DNA of 64,000 nt from Artemia franciscana (GCF_032884065.1 NC_088873.1:29869658-29933657), one strand, 5' to 3'; shown: positions 22,330 through 33,690, counted from the first letter of the stretch. Notes: a model not told the origin generated them from the letters alone. Program-made: numbers and translations.

Positions 22330-22910
22330 GCTCTCAAACGAGACTTAAAAAGTATTTTCCTAATCAATATTTTTTTTTGAAAGAAACTCCATTTTTTAGA
22401 TGAGTATGAAGAAAAGCATTAAACGAGCAGTCATTAATAGCTTGAAGGGACTTAATTACAACTCCCTTGCAGTATACCAAAAAAAATATGATGTTTTTCT
22501 TAATTTTTTAGATAAATTGCAGGGATACTATAAATTAGTTGAAATTGATTATTAACTAAATTCTAAAAATAAGTCGGTTACTTAACTGCAAAGGCTAAGG
22601 TTTCTTGAGACCCATACAAACGGCATCCCAACCTTACGCTCAGTGCGTACCAGACTTGTTTGCTCTCCATAGAATTAATTAATTCCTCCTTTATTAAATT
22701 TATCCACAAGGTACCTTGAAGAACTTATATATAAATATAAGTTCACAACAGACAAGAAAATATCGTAAAATATAAGAAACAGGCAGGTAATATTAACAAA
22801 AACTATTTCGCCTAATTTCAAAAGCCAAACATTATGATATTTGTAGATTTTATTTGAGACTTGTGATGCAGTTTCAAATAAGATTCAATTCAGTTTTTAG
22901 TACCATTTTG
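22330..22910. other. Spacer, nothing assigned
   Basis: Searched on the - strand for the first exon of the Gly/Tyr-rich gene. A short ATG frame with a donor-like GTAAGG near 22665-22635 ends in the wrong phase, so it was not accepted. Confidence 0.35.
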
Positions 22911-24559
22911 TCAAACAGTTCGTGGTAACGAACTGTAGTAAGGAGCGACCCGGCTCAACAGTAACCAAAACTCTAAAAAATAGAATTTTGATATCAATAG
23001 CTACATCAAAAGAATTGCATTTTAATGCTGATTTTAAATATATAAGTTTCATCAAGTTTAGTCTTACCCATCAAAAGTTACGAGCCTGAGAAAATTTACC
23101 TTATTTAGGAAAATAGGGGGAAACACCCCCGAACAGTCGTAGGATCTTAACAAAAATGACACCATCAGATTCAGCGTATTAGAGAACCCTACTGTAGAAG
23201 TTTCAAGCTCCTATCTACAAAAATGTGGAATTTTGTATTTTTTGCCAGAAGACAAATCACGGGTGCGTGTTTATTTGTTTGTTTGTTTTTTGTTTTTGTT
23301 TTCCCAGGGGTCATCGTATCAATCAAGTAGTCCTAGAATGTCGCAAGAGGGCTCATTCTAACGGAAATGAAAAGTTCTAGTGCCCTTTTTAAGTGACCAA
23401 AAAAATTGGAGGGCATCTAGGCCCCCTCCCACGCTCAGTTTTTCCCAAAGTCAACGGATCAAAATTTTGAGATAGCCATTTTGTTCAACATAGTCGAAAG
23501 CCATAATAACTATGTCTTTGGGGATGACTTACTCCCCCACAATCCCTGGGGGAGGGGCTGCAAGTTACAAACTTTGACCAGTGTTTATATATAGTAATGG
23601 TTATTGGGAAGTGTACGGACGTTTTCAGGGGGATTTTATTTTGTTTGGAGGTATGGCTGAGGAGAGGGGGCTATGTTGGAGGATCTTTCCTTGGAGGAAT
23701 CCGTCATGGGGGAAGAAAAATTCAATGAAAAGGGCGCAGGATTCTCTAGCATTACTATACGAAAACAATGAAAAATAAACATGAAAACGTTTTTTCAAAT
23801 GAAAGGAAGAAGTAGCATTGAAACTTAAAACGAACAGAGATTATTACGCATATGAGGGGTTCTAAAAATACTTTAGCATAAAGAGCGAGGTATTTAGGAG
23901 GAGATAAATACCTTGCTCTTTATGCTAAAGTATTTTTAGTAATTTCAACTATTTATTCTACGGCCTTTTTGATTCAGGGGTCATTCTTAAAGAATTGGGA
24001 CAAAACTTACGATTTAGTGTAAAGAGTGAGGTATTAACGAGGGTACAAACCCCCTCGTATACATAATAAAAATATAAGGTTATGAAAGTTTGTTACGTAA
24101 GTTAATTCTTGAGTCACGTATATTTTTTACTAATAAAAACGTTCGTTAAAAATTAAAAGTTCTAGTTGCCTTTTTAAGTAACCGAAAAATGGGAGGGCAG
24201 CTAGCCCTCCTTCTCCACCCCTTATTTCTCAAAATTGTCTGATCAAAACTAAGAGAAAGCCATTTAGCCAAAAAAAGAATTAATATACAAATTTCATTTT
24301 AATAATTTATGTGCGGAGAACCAAAACCAAACATGCATTAATTCAAAAACGTTCAGAAATTAAATAAAAAAAAACTAATTTTTTTAGCTGAAAGTAAGGA
24401 GCGACATTAAAACTTAAAACGAACAGAAATTACTCCGTATATGAAATGGGTTGTCCCCTCCGCAATCCCTCGCTCTTTACGCTAAAGTTTGACTCTTTGC
24501 CACAATCCTACTTTTTGAAACAATTAAAAGCTTTAGCGTAAAGAGCAAGGGATTGCGGA
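22911..24559 (+). mobile_element. HPE5
   Basis: It starts TCAAACAGTTCGTGGTAACG at 22911, has the internal hairpin at 23862-23940, and has the palindrome left arm plus only a small part of the right arm. It is cut at about 24559 (GGGATTGCGG), where repeat R begins. No coding capacity. Confidence 0.85.
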
Positions 24560-25085
24560 TCTTTTATCTTAAGCTTATATCTTACCGACTGAAAAAACAA
24601 AAATTGCAAACAAACACAGAAGTATTAAAGCTTTCGCCATTGAGAATAGTTTCTCTCGTATTCTCAGTTATATATTCACAGATCAACTGGATATACTACA
24701 GGTCTAGAAAGCTACTTTATACCCACATTAGTGGTGCAACTATCTTGTACTAGCGGTACTTGGGTAATTCCACCAAAATTTAAGATTGCATAAGATCTCC
24801 AATAGCAATGCGCAGTAACAAAGGTTTCTTGGTTATTTCGTTTCGTTTTTAGATTACCCAATACCTCTATTCACCAAATAGTGCAGTAATTATAATTTTC
24901 CATATATCTTCAACCTCACACTCTTCCGCTTCAAACGCGTGTCCCATATTTCATCAAGTTCGCATGACACCTATTAAGGTGCACTTACAATGTAACGGGT
25001 TTTCAACTGCAGTCTAAGGTAGCTTTGGTAGACAATATACTAGGAGAATATGAAACTTTTAATAGCCTTAACCATGTTGCAAAAT
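24560..25085 (+). repeat. Dispersed repeat R, copy 2
   Basis: Starts TTATATCTTACCGACTGAAA and follows the order of copy 1 at 4376-4880. It abuts the broken end of HPE5. Confidence 0.6.
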
Positions 25086-25261
25086 AAAACTTTTGTCACC
25101 TATAACACTTCAAAAGGAGCAATGGAATATTTTGTGGAGCATACATTTACAGAACATCTCAATTAACCAAATCATTCCTATTAATTTGGTTCAAACTCTT
25201 TTCTCAGATCTTTTTTGGTTCTCGAGAAAATCGAGCTTTTTTTCTAAAATGTGGGAAACAG

Positions 25262-25500
25262 CTTTTTTTTTCGCAAGCTGGCCAATTTTCTACGATGCAA
25301 AGGTACCAATCTCCTGATTTGACACCTTTGGCCGGGAGTGCAATGCGTGGTTGAGGGCAAATCATCCGACGCTTCCCGTGTTTTTACCCCGATTTCTCCG
25401 GGGTGGCCATTTAGAGCTGGGTCAGCTCTGGCTGAGCTTAACAAAATTACTAACATAAGTGCTTCCATCGACCGTGTGACACGGGAATGAAACTAATTAA
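25262..25500 (-). mobile_element. tRNA-derived SINE, copy 2
   Basis: The - strand shows a B-box-like TTTCATTCCCGTGTCACACG, then AGCTCAGCCAGAGCTGACCC, TAAATGGCCACC, GGATGATTTGCCCTCAACCA, CGCATTGCACTCCCGGCC and GGAGATTGGTACC, ending at a CTTGCGAAAAAAAAAGC tail near 25262. Confidence 0.8.
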
Positions 25501-25660
25501 CTTGCGTGAAAACACTTAGAGAAGAAGCGGACTTACTTGTGACGTAATTATGCATGAAAACACTAGCATTAAAATCACGCAGAAAGAGCACTGGAAGTAT
25601 TTTCAACCTAACATAAGCCTCATGACAGGATTCAGAAGGATTCTCAAATAAGCAAGTATT

Positions 25661-26660
25661 CTAATAAAATATTATGCAAAACTCGGACTGGGCGAAGGAT
25701 TGAGGAGAAAGTTCCCAGCCATAATTCAAAATGTAAGGGTGAGTTAAACTGAAATTTAATATCCAGGAAGTTTCATTTTGAAAATAGTTTTTAAGTTTAC
25801 TAATCGTACTGGCATTTCCAGAAAATATATTCGAAACTTTCTCAATATCACTTTCAAATGAGATTGATTTGGACACTTGAAGTCCTTTATATCTCCCGGC
25901 TTCAACTGAAGATATCTATGAATAGCAATTCTCAGACAATCCGAAAATTTAAAAAATAGACCTATTATAATTAATAGTAATCTTATTGCACCCCGTCAAG
26001 ATAGACATCCTCTGAATAGTGTTAGACGATGCAGCAACCAAAAACTCAGTCGTTTTGCAAACACAATTGGAGCGGTGTCGTCATCAAAAATTAGGAGAGA
26101 AACATTAGTCTTGCTATTGGTAAAGTCTGAAGCCTTATTCACAAGTGGCCGAAAAGAAGAAGACAGATCATTTAAATAAATCAAAGTTAATAAAGGGGCC
26201 CTAAAATAAACCCTTGGGGGTACACCACATTTAATTAGTGAGGGTTGAAAAATTGATCGATATATTGTTATTATTTGTTAACGACCAAAAAGAAAACTAA
26301 TAATCAAATTGAGAGACCCTCCATCATAAACCTTACTTTCACAACTTTCCAACAATCATAGACCGATCCACTGTGTTAAAATTAGTACAATCCCTAATAA
26401 CAGAGACGTCGTTGGGGGGAGGGGAGGGTCAAGGTGGGCAGTTGCCCATTCCGTATTCAATGTTTTCCTAAAAACAAACTGATTAGGGTTTGGTTTATTA
26501 AATTTCTCAATATATGCATTAAGTCCATAAATTAGCTTATCAAATATAGGATTTATTAGGGGGCAAAGTTGAAATAAACCTGTAATTCGACACACTAGTC
26601 TTCTCGCCTCCCTTAAATATTGGGGTCACATCTGCTGTCTTAAAATATTTAAAGAAATAT
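25661..26660 (-). mobile_element. Jockey/CR1-like LINE reverse transcriptase remnant (G)
   Basis: In - strand order: an upstream piece with VTPIF-like text and RxISTL; then CPLINPIFDKLIYGLNAYIE, followed by NPNQFVFRKTLNTEWATAHL (RT motifs 1-2: a K..E+.+..+L.......Q.GFR..+.T..A pattern); then LIYLNDLSSSF (from GS.LGPLLFL.YINDL); then LLIFDDDTAPI (from the YADDT box). Frames are interrupted. It is an old copy. Confidence 0.7.
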
Positions 26661-26929
26661 GCAAGCTGTAAGGCCAGAATTAATCAATCCAAAAGTAGAA
26701 AGTATTTTATATTCTTGGTAGAAAGTATTTTATTATCGGTAGATTTAATTTATCACCTTCAGCTTAACTTGACTTCATATAACGAACAACAAAATCCACC
26801 TCCACGCATTTTTTCCCCTTAAATGAAGTGCAAGATTAATACCAGCCGGCAAAAAAAAACTCAGAATTTATATTCTCTGGTTTTATATTAACAAAAACAG
26901 AATTTTGTATTATATTATATTTATTTTTC

Positions 26930-28560
26930 ACTGACACGATGAATATAGTAAATATAGCGGAGGAAGAATAAATAAAAAAAGAGTGGGAAAAAAATACATA
27001 CACAAAATCAACGAAAGAAACGGATAAGACGATGGTGAGGGGATAGGTGGGCATAAGCTATACTGGAGAGTTTTGTGTGTCAAATTTCCAACTTTAATGT
27101 TATATCAGGAACTGAAAATTTACTAGCAAGAATCCTGTTTTTTGTCCAAGGTGGAAGATACAGAAGATATTTGCAAAATTTGAAATAGTTTAGGTGAATT
27201 CTGTTAAAATTACCATTATTAAGAAGGGGGAAAAGACCTGAAGCATAAAGGACAGAATGATCACATAAACTAGAATAAAGTTTTGCCAATGCACGTCTAT
27301 TATACTTTCCTCTGTTTGCAACAACCTTTGCATAGCCAATCTGGATCTTTTTACTTATATCACAAACAGTACACTGACTTAAGCTCGAAAGATTGTTAGT
27401 AGTAAAGATACCAAGCCAACAAATACAATCAACAAGAAGGATAGTGAAGTTATTACAGTGAAGGGGAGTAGCAGTAGTACAATTAAAGGGGAGAAGCTCA
27501 AATTTATCTATCTTAAGTGAAAGACCAATATCAGAGAAAGTATCAGAAACTGAAGAAACCATTTGGAAAAGACCGATTTTGAAACGGCTAATCAGAAACA
27601 AGTCGTCAGCATACGCAAGATAAAAACATCCGCAAGACTAGAAAGGTATGTACCTGAAATCTTAGCCAGCACACTAGAAATATAAATCTTAAGAAACTTA
27701 GGGGACAGAACACCGCCTTTCCTAACTCCTCTTCGTACCCTTATAATAGTGTCTGGTGAAGATCTTAATTGAAGAAAAGAATTTGAATATCAAAACCTAA
27801 GAAGCATTATAACAGAGAGATTGACTCTAGAATTATGCAGAGAAAAAGGAGCTGACTATGGACCCCACTATCAAACACTTTCGAAAGATCTATAGTACAA
27901 ATATAAAGACCGTTTCCCTCTGAAAAATTATCAGCCAGTAGAGAAGGCATAGTCTTATGCGCATGCTAACAACCCACCCCATGCCGAAAACCAAACTGGT
28001 TTTCACCCTCATTAATATTTTTAGTCAGAAAAGGTAGAAGGATATACTCATAAGCCTTGCTAATATTCCAAAAAACAGTAAAAGGTCAATAGCAGGAACA
28101 ATCAGTCGGTGACTTTCCCCTTTTTAAAATTGACAAAACAGTGCCACACAGAAAACTCTCAGGTACGCTCAAAGTACATAGACATATTTGAAAAAGAAGC
28201 TGAAGGTGAGATTCAAGGGGTGTGTAATCAATCAGCATATGGATCTTAGAAATACCATTCTTATCTATTGAATCATATTTTAAGCTTTTCACGGCATTAA
28301 TTGCGAGAAAAAAAGATATGGACGCTATATAGCGTTGTGAAAGCGTTGTACTGAAGAGGGAGGAAAGAAAGCGAGTATATACAGAATGCAATGAATAGTT
28401 AGTCACCGAAAAAACTGAAGAATAATGTGTATACCAAGTTGAAGGTGGTTGGCAGTTACTTGTCATAGTATCATCATTTAACTTGTCAGACTTGATCACT
28501 TTTCGCCAATCTTTCCTACTCGCAGGGAAATATACCGTGGTAACGTGCCAACCTCAGATA
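26930..28560 (-). mobile_element. Non-LTR retrotransposon F, downstream portion (RT and 3' end)
   Basis: The - strand frames read: GTVLSILKRGKSP (W....V+PI.KKG..P), a region with F...GVRRGGVLSPKFL (RT motif B), a 'LADV' region in place of the YADD box, then SRFKIGLFQMVSSVSDTFSD, IGLSLKIDKFELLPFN, and later LAKLYSSLCDHSVLYASGLF and KYLLYLPPWTKNRILASKFS. It is broken by stops. The upstream linker part continues at 29377-29735, on the far side of LINE copy B. Confidence 0.75.
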
Positions 28561-29376
28561 ACGCTTATATTCGGTTTTAGTTTTACGTTAAAGTGTGAGC
28601 AAAATGAATGAATTTTTAGAGGTTTTACGAGTTCAGGGTGCTAAAATAGGCTTGAAAATTAATGTTAAGAAGACTAAGTCACTAAGGCTAGGAATAAGTG
28701 AAGATGAACAGGTGACATTAGGTAACGAAAAGATTGATCAAGTTGGGAGCTTCAGTTACTTTGGTAGTATTATTAGTAAAGATGGTGGGAGCAGTGAAGA
28801 TGTTAAAAGTAGAATAGCTAAGGCCCAGGGTGTTTTTTCACAGTTAAAAAAAGTTTGGAAGAATAGAAAGATAAGTCTACAAACCAAGATTAGAATATTA
28901 GAAGCTACAGTGATGACAGTGGTCAAATATGGCTCTAAAGCATGGGCACTCTGAAAAGCAGATGAAAATTTACTAGATGTTTTCCAGAGAAATTGCCTAC
29001 GGATTGTTCTGGGTACCCGGCTGACTGACCGTATTTCAAACAGTAGGTTGTACGAAAAGTGTGGTTCAATCCCTTTTTCTGGGGCTATAATGAAAGAAAG
29101 GTTGAGATGGCTAGGCCACGTTCTAAGGATGAAGGATGACAGATTACCGAAGATTGTCCTTTTTGGCCAACCGTCTGGGGCTACACGGAAAGCAGGTCGT
29201 CCTTGTCTGGGTTGGGAGGATGTCATAAATAAAGATTTAAAGGAAATGGGAACTTCCTGGGAGGGTGTAAAGAGGGAGGCTTTAAATAGATTAGGTTGGA
29301 GGAGGAGCGTGCGTAGCTGTGTTGGCCTCAGGCGGCTTGGTGCTGCAGTGAGTTATTAGTAGTAGTAGTAGTAGTT
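28561..29376 (+). mobile_element. RTE-like LINE copy B (5'-truncated, inserted into LINE F)
   Basis: About 260 codons read in one frame from SKMNEFLEVLRVQGAKIGLK to the stop after [11 protein letters not shown], broken only by a TGA at 28952 where other copies have CGA (a CpG transition). It then has a TTATTAGTAGTAGTAGTAGT tail. It is the best-preserved copy of the family here. The palm C-terminal, thumb and typical [14 protein letters not shown] segment are intact. Its two flanks are one LINE F reading frame region. Confidence 0.88.
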
Positions 29377-29735
29377 TAAGATCAGCCACAACCCCAAAAC
29401 TTGGTCAACCACCTTCATTCCATACCTGGAGCCATTGTTTCGCTATATTCTTTATCGAATTTAAACAAGGGTCCATTGACCAGATAGGTTTTTATATTCT
29501 TTTACGAATACGTTGCCGAGGTACGCCAGCCTCTTCTCCTTTTTCACACAAATCACAAGTCGGTTATAATAACAGTGAAGCTCGGCTTTGCCATTCATAG
29601 GTAAAGCTGATCTATATCAACAACTACGCTTTTAATTTGTCGTGTCTTCCCAGGTCTCTTTAACTTCTTTAAAGCTTTCAACGGTAATAATTTTGCTTCT
29701 TAGTTCTTAAAATACAATTCAAAGCCTTTCTATAT
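29377..29735 (-). mobile_element. LINE F, upstream linker portion
   Basis: The - strand reads RYRKALNCILRTKKQNYYR and WSMDPCLNSIKNIAKQWLQV, then PSFGVVADLK, and continues across copy B into RKTKTEYKRYLRLAR at about 28560-28515. This is typical of the endonuclease-RT linker of non-LTR elements. Confidence 0.6.
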
Positions 29736-29739
29736 CTTT

Positions 29740-30930
29740 TCAAACAGTCTGTGGTAACGAACTGTAAGTAAGCAGTGATCCGGCTCAATATTAACTGACA
29801 TTCTAAAAAACGAAATTTTGACACAAATAGATACATCAAAAGAATTTGATTTATGTTTTGATTTTAAATATATAACTTTCATCAAGTTTCGTCCTATTCA
29901 TCAAAAGTTACGAGCCTGAGAAAATTTGTCGAATTTTCAAAAAAAGAAGAAAACACCGACTAAAAGTCATAGAATATTAATGAAAATTACTCAATCAGAT
30001 TCAGCTTATCAGAGAGCCCTACTCTGCATAGGTTTGAAGCTCCTATCGGGAAAAATGTGGAATTTTGTGTTTTTTGCCAGAAGAAAGATCAAGGATGCGT
30101 GTTTATTTGTTTTTTACCCCTGGGGTGATCGTGTCGACCCACTGGTCTTAGAATGTCAAAAAAGGGCTCATTCGAACGGAAACTAAAAGTTTCATTGCCC
30201 TTTTTAGGTGACCGAAAACTGGAGGGTAACCAGGCCCCCTTCCACGTTCATGTATTTTCCCAAAGTCACCGGATCAAAATTTTGACACAGCCATTTTGTT
30301 CAACATAGTTGAAAAATTTAATAACTATATCTTTGAGGACGACTTAATCCCCCACAATCCCAGGGGGAAGGGCTGCAAGTTATGAACTTTGCCCATTGTT
30401 TGTATAGAGTATTGGTTATTGGGAACTATACAGACATTTCCAGTGGGGATTTTTCTGGTGGTGGGGGGGGGGGAGTCGTCGGGAAAAGGCACATGCAAGG
30501 ATCTTTCTTGGAGGAATATTTCAAGGGGGAAGAGGATTTCCATGAAGGAGGCCATGACTTCCCAGCATTATTTAAACACAATCAGAAATCATTTTTTTTA
30601 AGTAGGTTTTTTCAACTGAAAGTAAGGAGCAACATTAAAACTTAAAACGAACAGAAATTATTACGTATACGAGGGGGTTCATCCCCTCGTTAATATTTCA
30701 CTCTTTACGCTAAATTAATTTCGAAAGAGCTATTAATTCTAATAAAACGGCTTTTGGGACTCAGGGGGAATTATTTAGGAATTGGAACAAAATTCAAACT
30801 CTTGTGTAAAGAGCATGGTATTGACAAGGGGGTGAACCCCCTCATATTACGAATATGAGGGAATTTCTTCCCCCCGTCAGTTCCTCGGTCTTTACGATAA
30901 AGTTAGAATTTTGTTGAATAATGCCTATTA
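29740..30930 (+). mobile_element. HPE6 (older, diverged)
   Basis: It starts TCAAACAGTCTGTGGTAACG and follows the HPE order (GATCCGGCTCAATA, TCAAAAGTTACGAGCCTGAG, CAGATTCAGC, ATTTTTCCCAAAGTC-like, GAAAGTAAGGAGCAACATTA). Substitutions are many, and the end grades into LINE C at about 30945. Confidence 0.75.
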
Positions 30931-30956
30931 TAAACAATAATTTGTTTCTATTATTT

Positions 30957-33690
30957 TGTGTCCAATTTTCCCTAACGATTTTAGGAAAACCTTAATTAAA
31001 CAACAATATAAGAAAGGCGACAAGAGTGAGTGTCTTAAGTATCGAAGCATTAATCTGGTCTCTGTAGGTAGCAAATTACTTAGTAATATGATACTTTTTA
31101 GACGTGGTGATGCTGTAGACAAAGTTTTAATAGAAGAACAGTGCGTTTTTACGCACTGCGTTTTTACGGTTGGCTTTTAGAGGTTTTGCAACTTCAGGGT
31201 GCTAGAATAGGTTTGACAATTAATGTTAAGAAGAGTAAGTCACTAAGGCTAGGAATAAGTGAAGATGAAAAAGTGACGTTGGGTAACGAAAAGATTGACC
31301 AAGTGGGCAGTTTCACTCACCTTGGTAGTATCAAACAGTTCGTGGTAACGAACTGTAGTAAGGAGCGACCCGGCTCAATAGCAAACGAAACTCTAAAAAA
31401 CGGAATTTCGATGCTAAAAGATATATCAAAAGAATCGGATTTTTATGCTGATTTTAAATATATAAGTTTCATCAAATTTAGTCTTTGTCATCAAAAGTTA
31501 CGAGCCTGAGAAAATTTGCCTTATTTTGGAAAATAGGGGGTAACACCCCCTAAAAGTCATAGGATCTTAACAAAAATTACACCATCGCATTCAGCGTATC
31601 AGAGAACCCTACAGAAAAAATTTCAAGGTCCAATCTACAAAAATGTGGAATTTCGTATTTTTTGCCAGAAGACAAATCACGGGTGCGTGTTTATTTGTTT
31701 TTTTGTTTTTTTGTTTTTTTTTTTGTTTTTTTTTTCTTTTTCCCAGGGGTCATCGTATCGACCAAGTGGTCCTAGAGTGTTGCAAAAGGGCTCATTCTAA
31801 CGGAAATGAAAAGTTCTAGTGCCCTTTTTAAGTGACCAAAAAAATCGGAGGGCACCTAGGCCCCCTCCCACGCTCATTTTTTTCCAAACGTCAACGGATC
31901 AAAATTTTGAGATAGCCATTTTGTTCCGCATAGTCGAAAACCATAATAACTATGTCTTTGGAGATGACTTACCCCCCACAGTCCCTGGGGGAGGGGCTGC
32001 AAGTTACAAACTTTGACCAATGTTTACATACAGTAATGGTTACTGGGAAGTGTACCGACGTTATCAGGGGGATTTTTTTGGTTTGGGTGTGGGGTTCAGG
32101 GGAGGGGGCTATATGGGAGGATCTTTCCTTGGAGGAATATTTCATGGGGGAAGAGAAATTCAATGAAAAGGGCGCAGGACTTTCTAGCATTACTATAAAA
32201 AAAAAAACAATGAAAATGTAAACATGAAAAAGTTTTTTCAATTGAAAGTAAGGAGAAGCATTAAAGCTTAAAACGAACAGAGATTATTACGCATATGAGG
32301 GGTTCTGGAAATACTCTAGTATAAAGAGCGAGGTATTTAGGATGAGATAAATACTTCGCTCTTTATGCTAAAATTTTTTTAAATAATTTCAACTATTTAT
32401 TCTACGGCCTTTCTGATTCAGGGGTCATTCTTAAAGAATTGGGATAAAACAAGATTTAGTGTGAAGAGCGAGGTATTAACGAGGGGACCAACCCCCTCAT
32501 ATATACAATCAAAAATATAAGAATATAAAAGTTTGTTACGTAAGTTAATTCTTAAGTTACGTATTTTTTTTACTAATAAAAACGTTCGTTAAAAATAAAA
32601 GATCTAGTTGCCTTTTTAAGTAACCAAAAAATTGGAGGGCAACTAGGCCTCCTTCCCCACCCCTTATTTCTCAAAATCGGTTGATCAAAACTAAGAGAAA
32701 GCCATTTAGCCAAAAAAAGAATTAATATAAAAATTTATTTTTTATAATTTATGTACGGAGAGCCAAAATCAGACATGCATTAATTCAAAAACTTTCAGAA
32801 ATTAAATAAAAAAACAAGTTTTTTTAAATGAAAGTAAGGAGCGACATTAAAACTTAAAACGAACAGAAATTACTCCGTATATGAAAGGGGCTTTTCCTCC
32901 TCGACATCCCGCTCCTTCCGCTAAAGTTTGATTCTTTCTCGCAACTCTACTTTTTAAAACAATAAAAACTTTAGCGTAAGGAGCGGGGTGTCGAGGAGGA
33001 AAAGCCCCTTTTATATACGGAGTAATTTCTGTTCGTTTTAAGTTTTAATGTCGCTCCTTACTTTCATTTAAAAAAACTTGTTTTTTTATTTAATTATTAG
33101 TAAGGACGGTGGGAGCAGTGAAGATTTTGAAAGCAGAATAATCAAGGCCCAGGTTGTTTTTTCACAGTTAAAAAACGTTCGGAAGAATAGGAAGATAATT
33201 CTGCAAACCAAGATTAGAATATTGGAAGCTACAGTGATGACAGTGGACAAATATGGCTCTGAAGAATGGGCGCTCCGAAAGCGGATGAAAATTTACTAGA
33301 TGTTTTCCAGAGAAATTACCTAAGGATTGCTCTAGGTACCCGGCTGACTGACCGTATTTCAAACAGAAGGTCTTACGAAAAATGTGGTTCAATCCTGCTT
33401 TCTAGGGCTACAATGAAAGAAAGGTAGAGATGGCTAGGCCACGTTCTGCGGATGAAGCATGAGTGATTGCCGAAGATTGTCCTTTTTGGCCAACCGTCTG
33501 GGGCTTCACAGAAAGCAGGTCGCCCTCGTTTTGGGTGGGAGGATTTCATTAATAAAGACTTAATGTAAATGGAAATTTATTGGGAGGGTGTAAAGAGGGA
33601 GGCCTTGAATAGAGTATGTTGGAGGAGGAACGTTCTTAGCTGTGTTGCCCTCAGGCGGTTTGGTGGTGCGGTGAATTATTATTAGAAGTA
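30957..33690 (+). mobile_element. RTE-like LINE copy C, split by HPE7
   Basis: The 5' part (30957-31330) reads DFRKTLIKQQYKKGDKSECL, INLVSVGSKLLSNMILF, then a short filler (31142-31175) replacing about 500 bp, then LLEVLQLQGARIGL and VTLGNEKIDQVGSFTHLGS. The frame is interrupted at GGTAGTA (31330) and resumes at TTATTAGTAAGGACGG (33094) as ISKDGGSSEDF. The 3' part contains stops and ends in a (TAG)n-like tail at 33690. Confidence 0.88.
31331..33093 (+). mobile_element. HPE7, complete copy with base-exact ends
   Basis: It lies inside a LINE whose uninterrupted sequence is known from copy B (GGTAGTATTATTAGTAA). The left flank is GGTAGTA, the right flank TTATTAG, and the element runs from TCAAACAGTTCGTGG to TTTTTTTATTTAA, 1763 bp. 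The insertion is between A and T with at most a 1-bp duplication. The terminal stem-loop is at 31335-31356, the internal hairpin at about 32305-32385, and the palindrome arms at 32823-32926 and 32969-33072. Confidence 0.92.

Noticed and set aside
22109-22330. Signal-peptide-like MLIILFIACVSSARA frame at 22.1 kb and a similar one at 25.4 kb (-)
   Set aside because: The shared ARADPALNG part is the SINE body, present at three places on both strands. The hydrophobic start is chance. The one at 25.4 kb was also considered as first exon of the Gly/Tyr-rich gene and rejected.
22635-22670. Short - strand ATG frame (MESKQVWYALS) with a GTAAGG donor as possible first exon of the Gly/Tyr-rich gene
   Set aside because: It ends in phase 0 while the acidic exon requires phase 1, and it is not signal-peptide-like.
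32120-32480. Frames MPFLSDQKNRRAPRPPPT... and relatives recurring in several HPE copies
   Set aside because: The same text recurs in HPE copies but is broken at different places and lacks conserved codon pattern. Shared by descent of non-coding repeats, not protein constraint.
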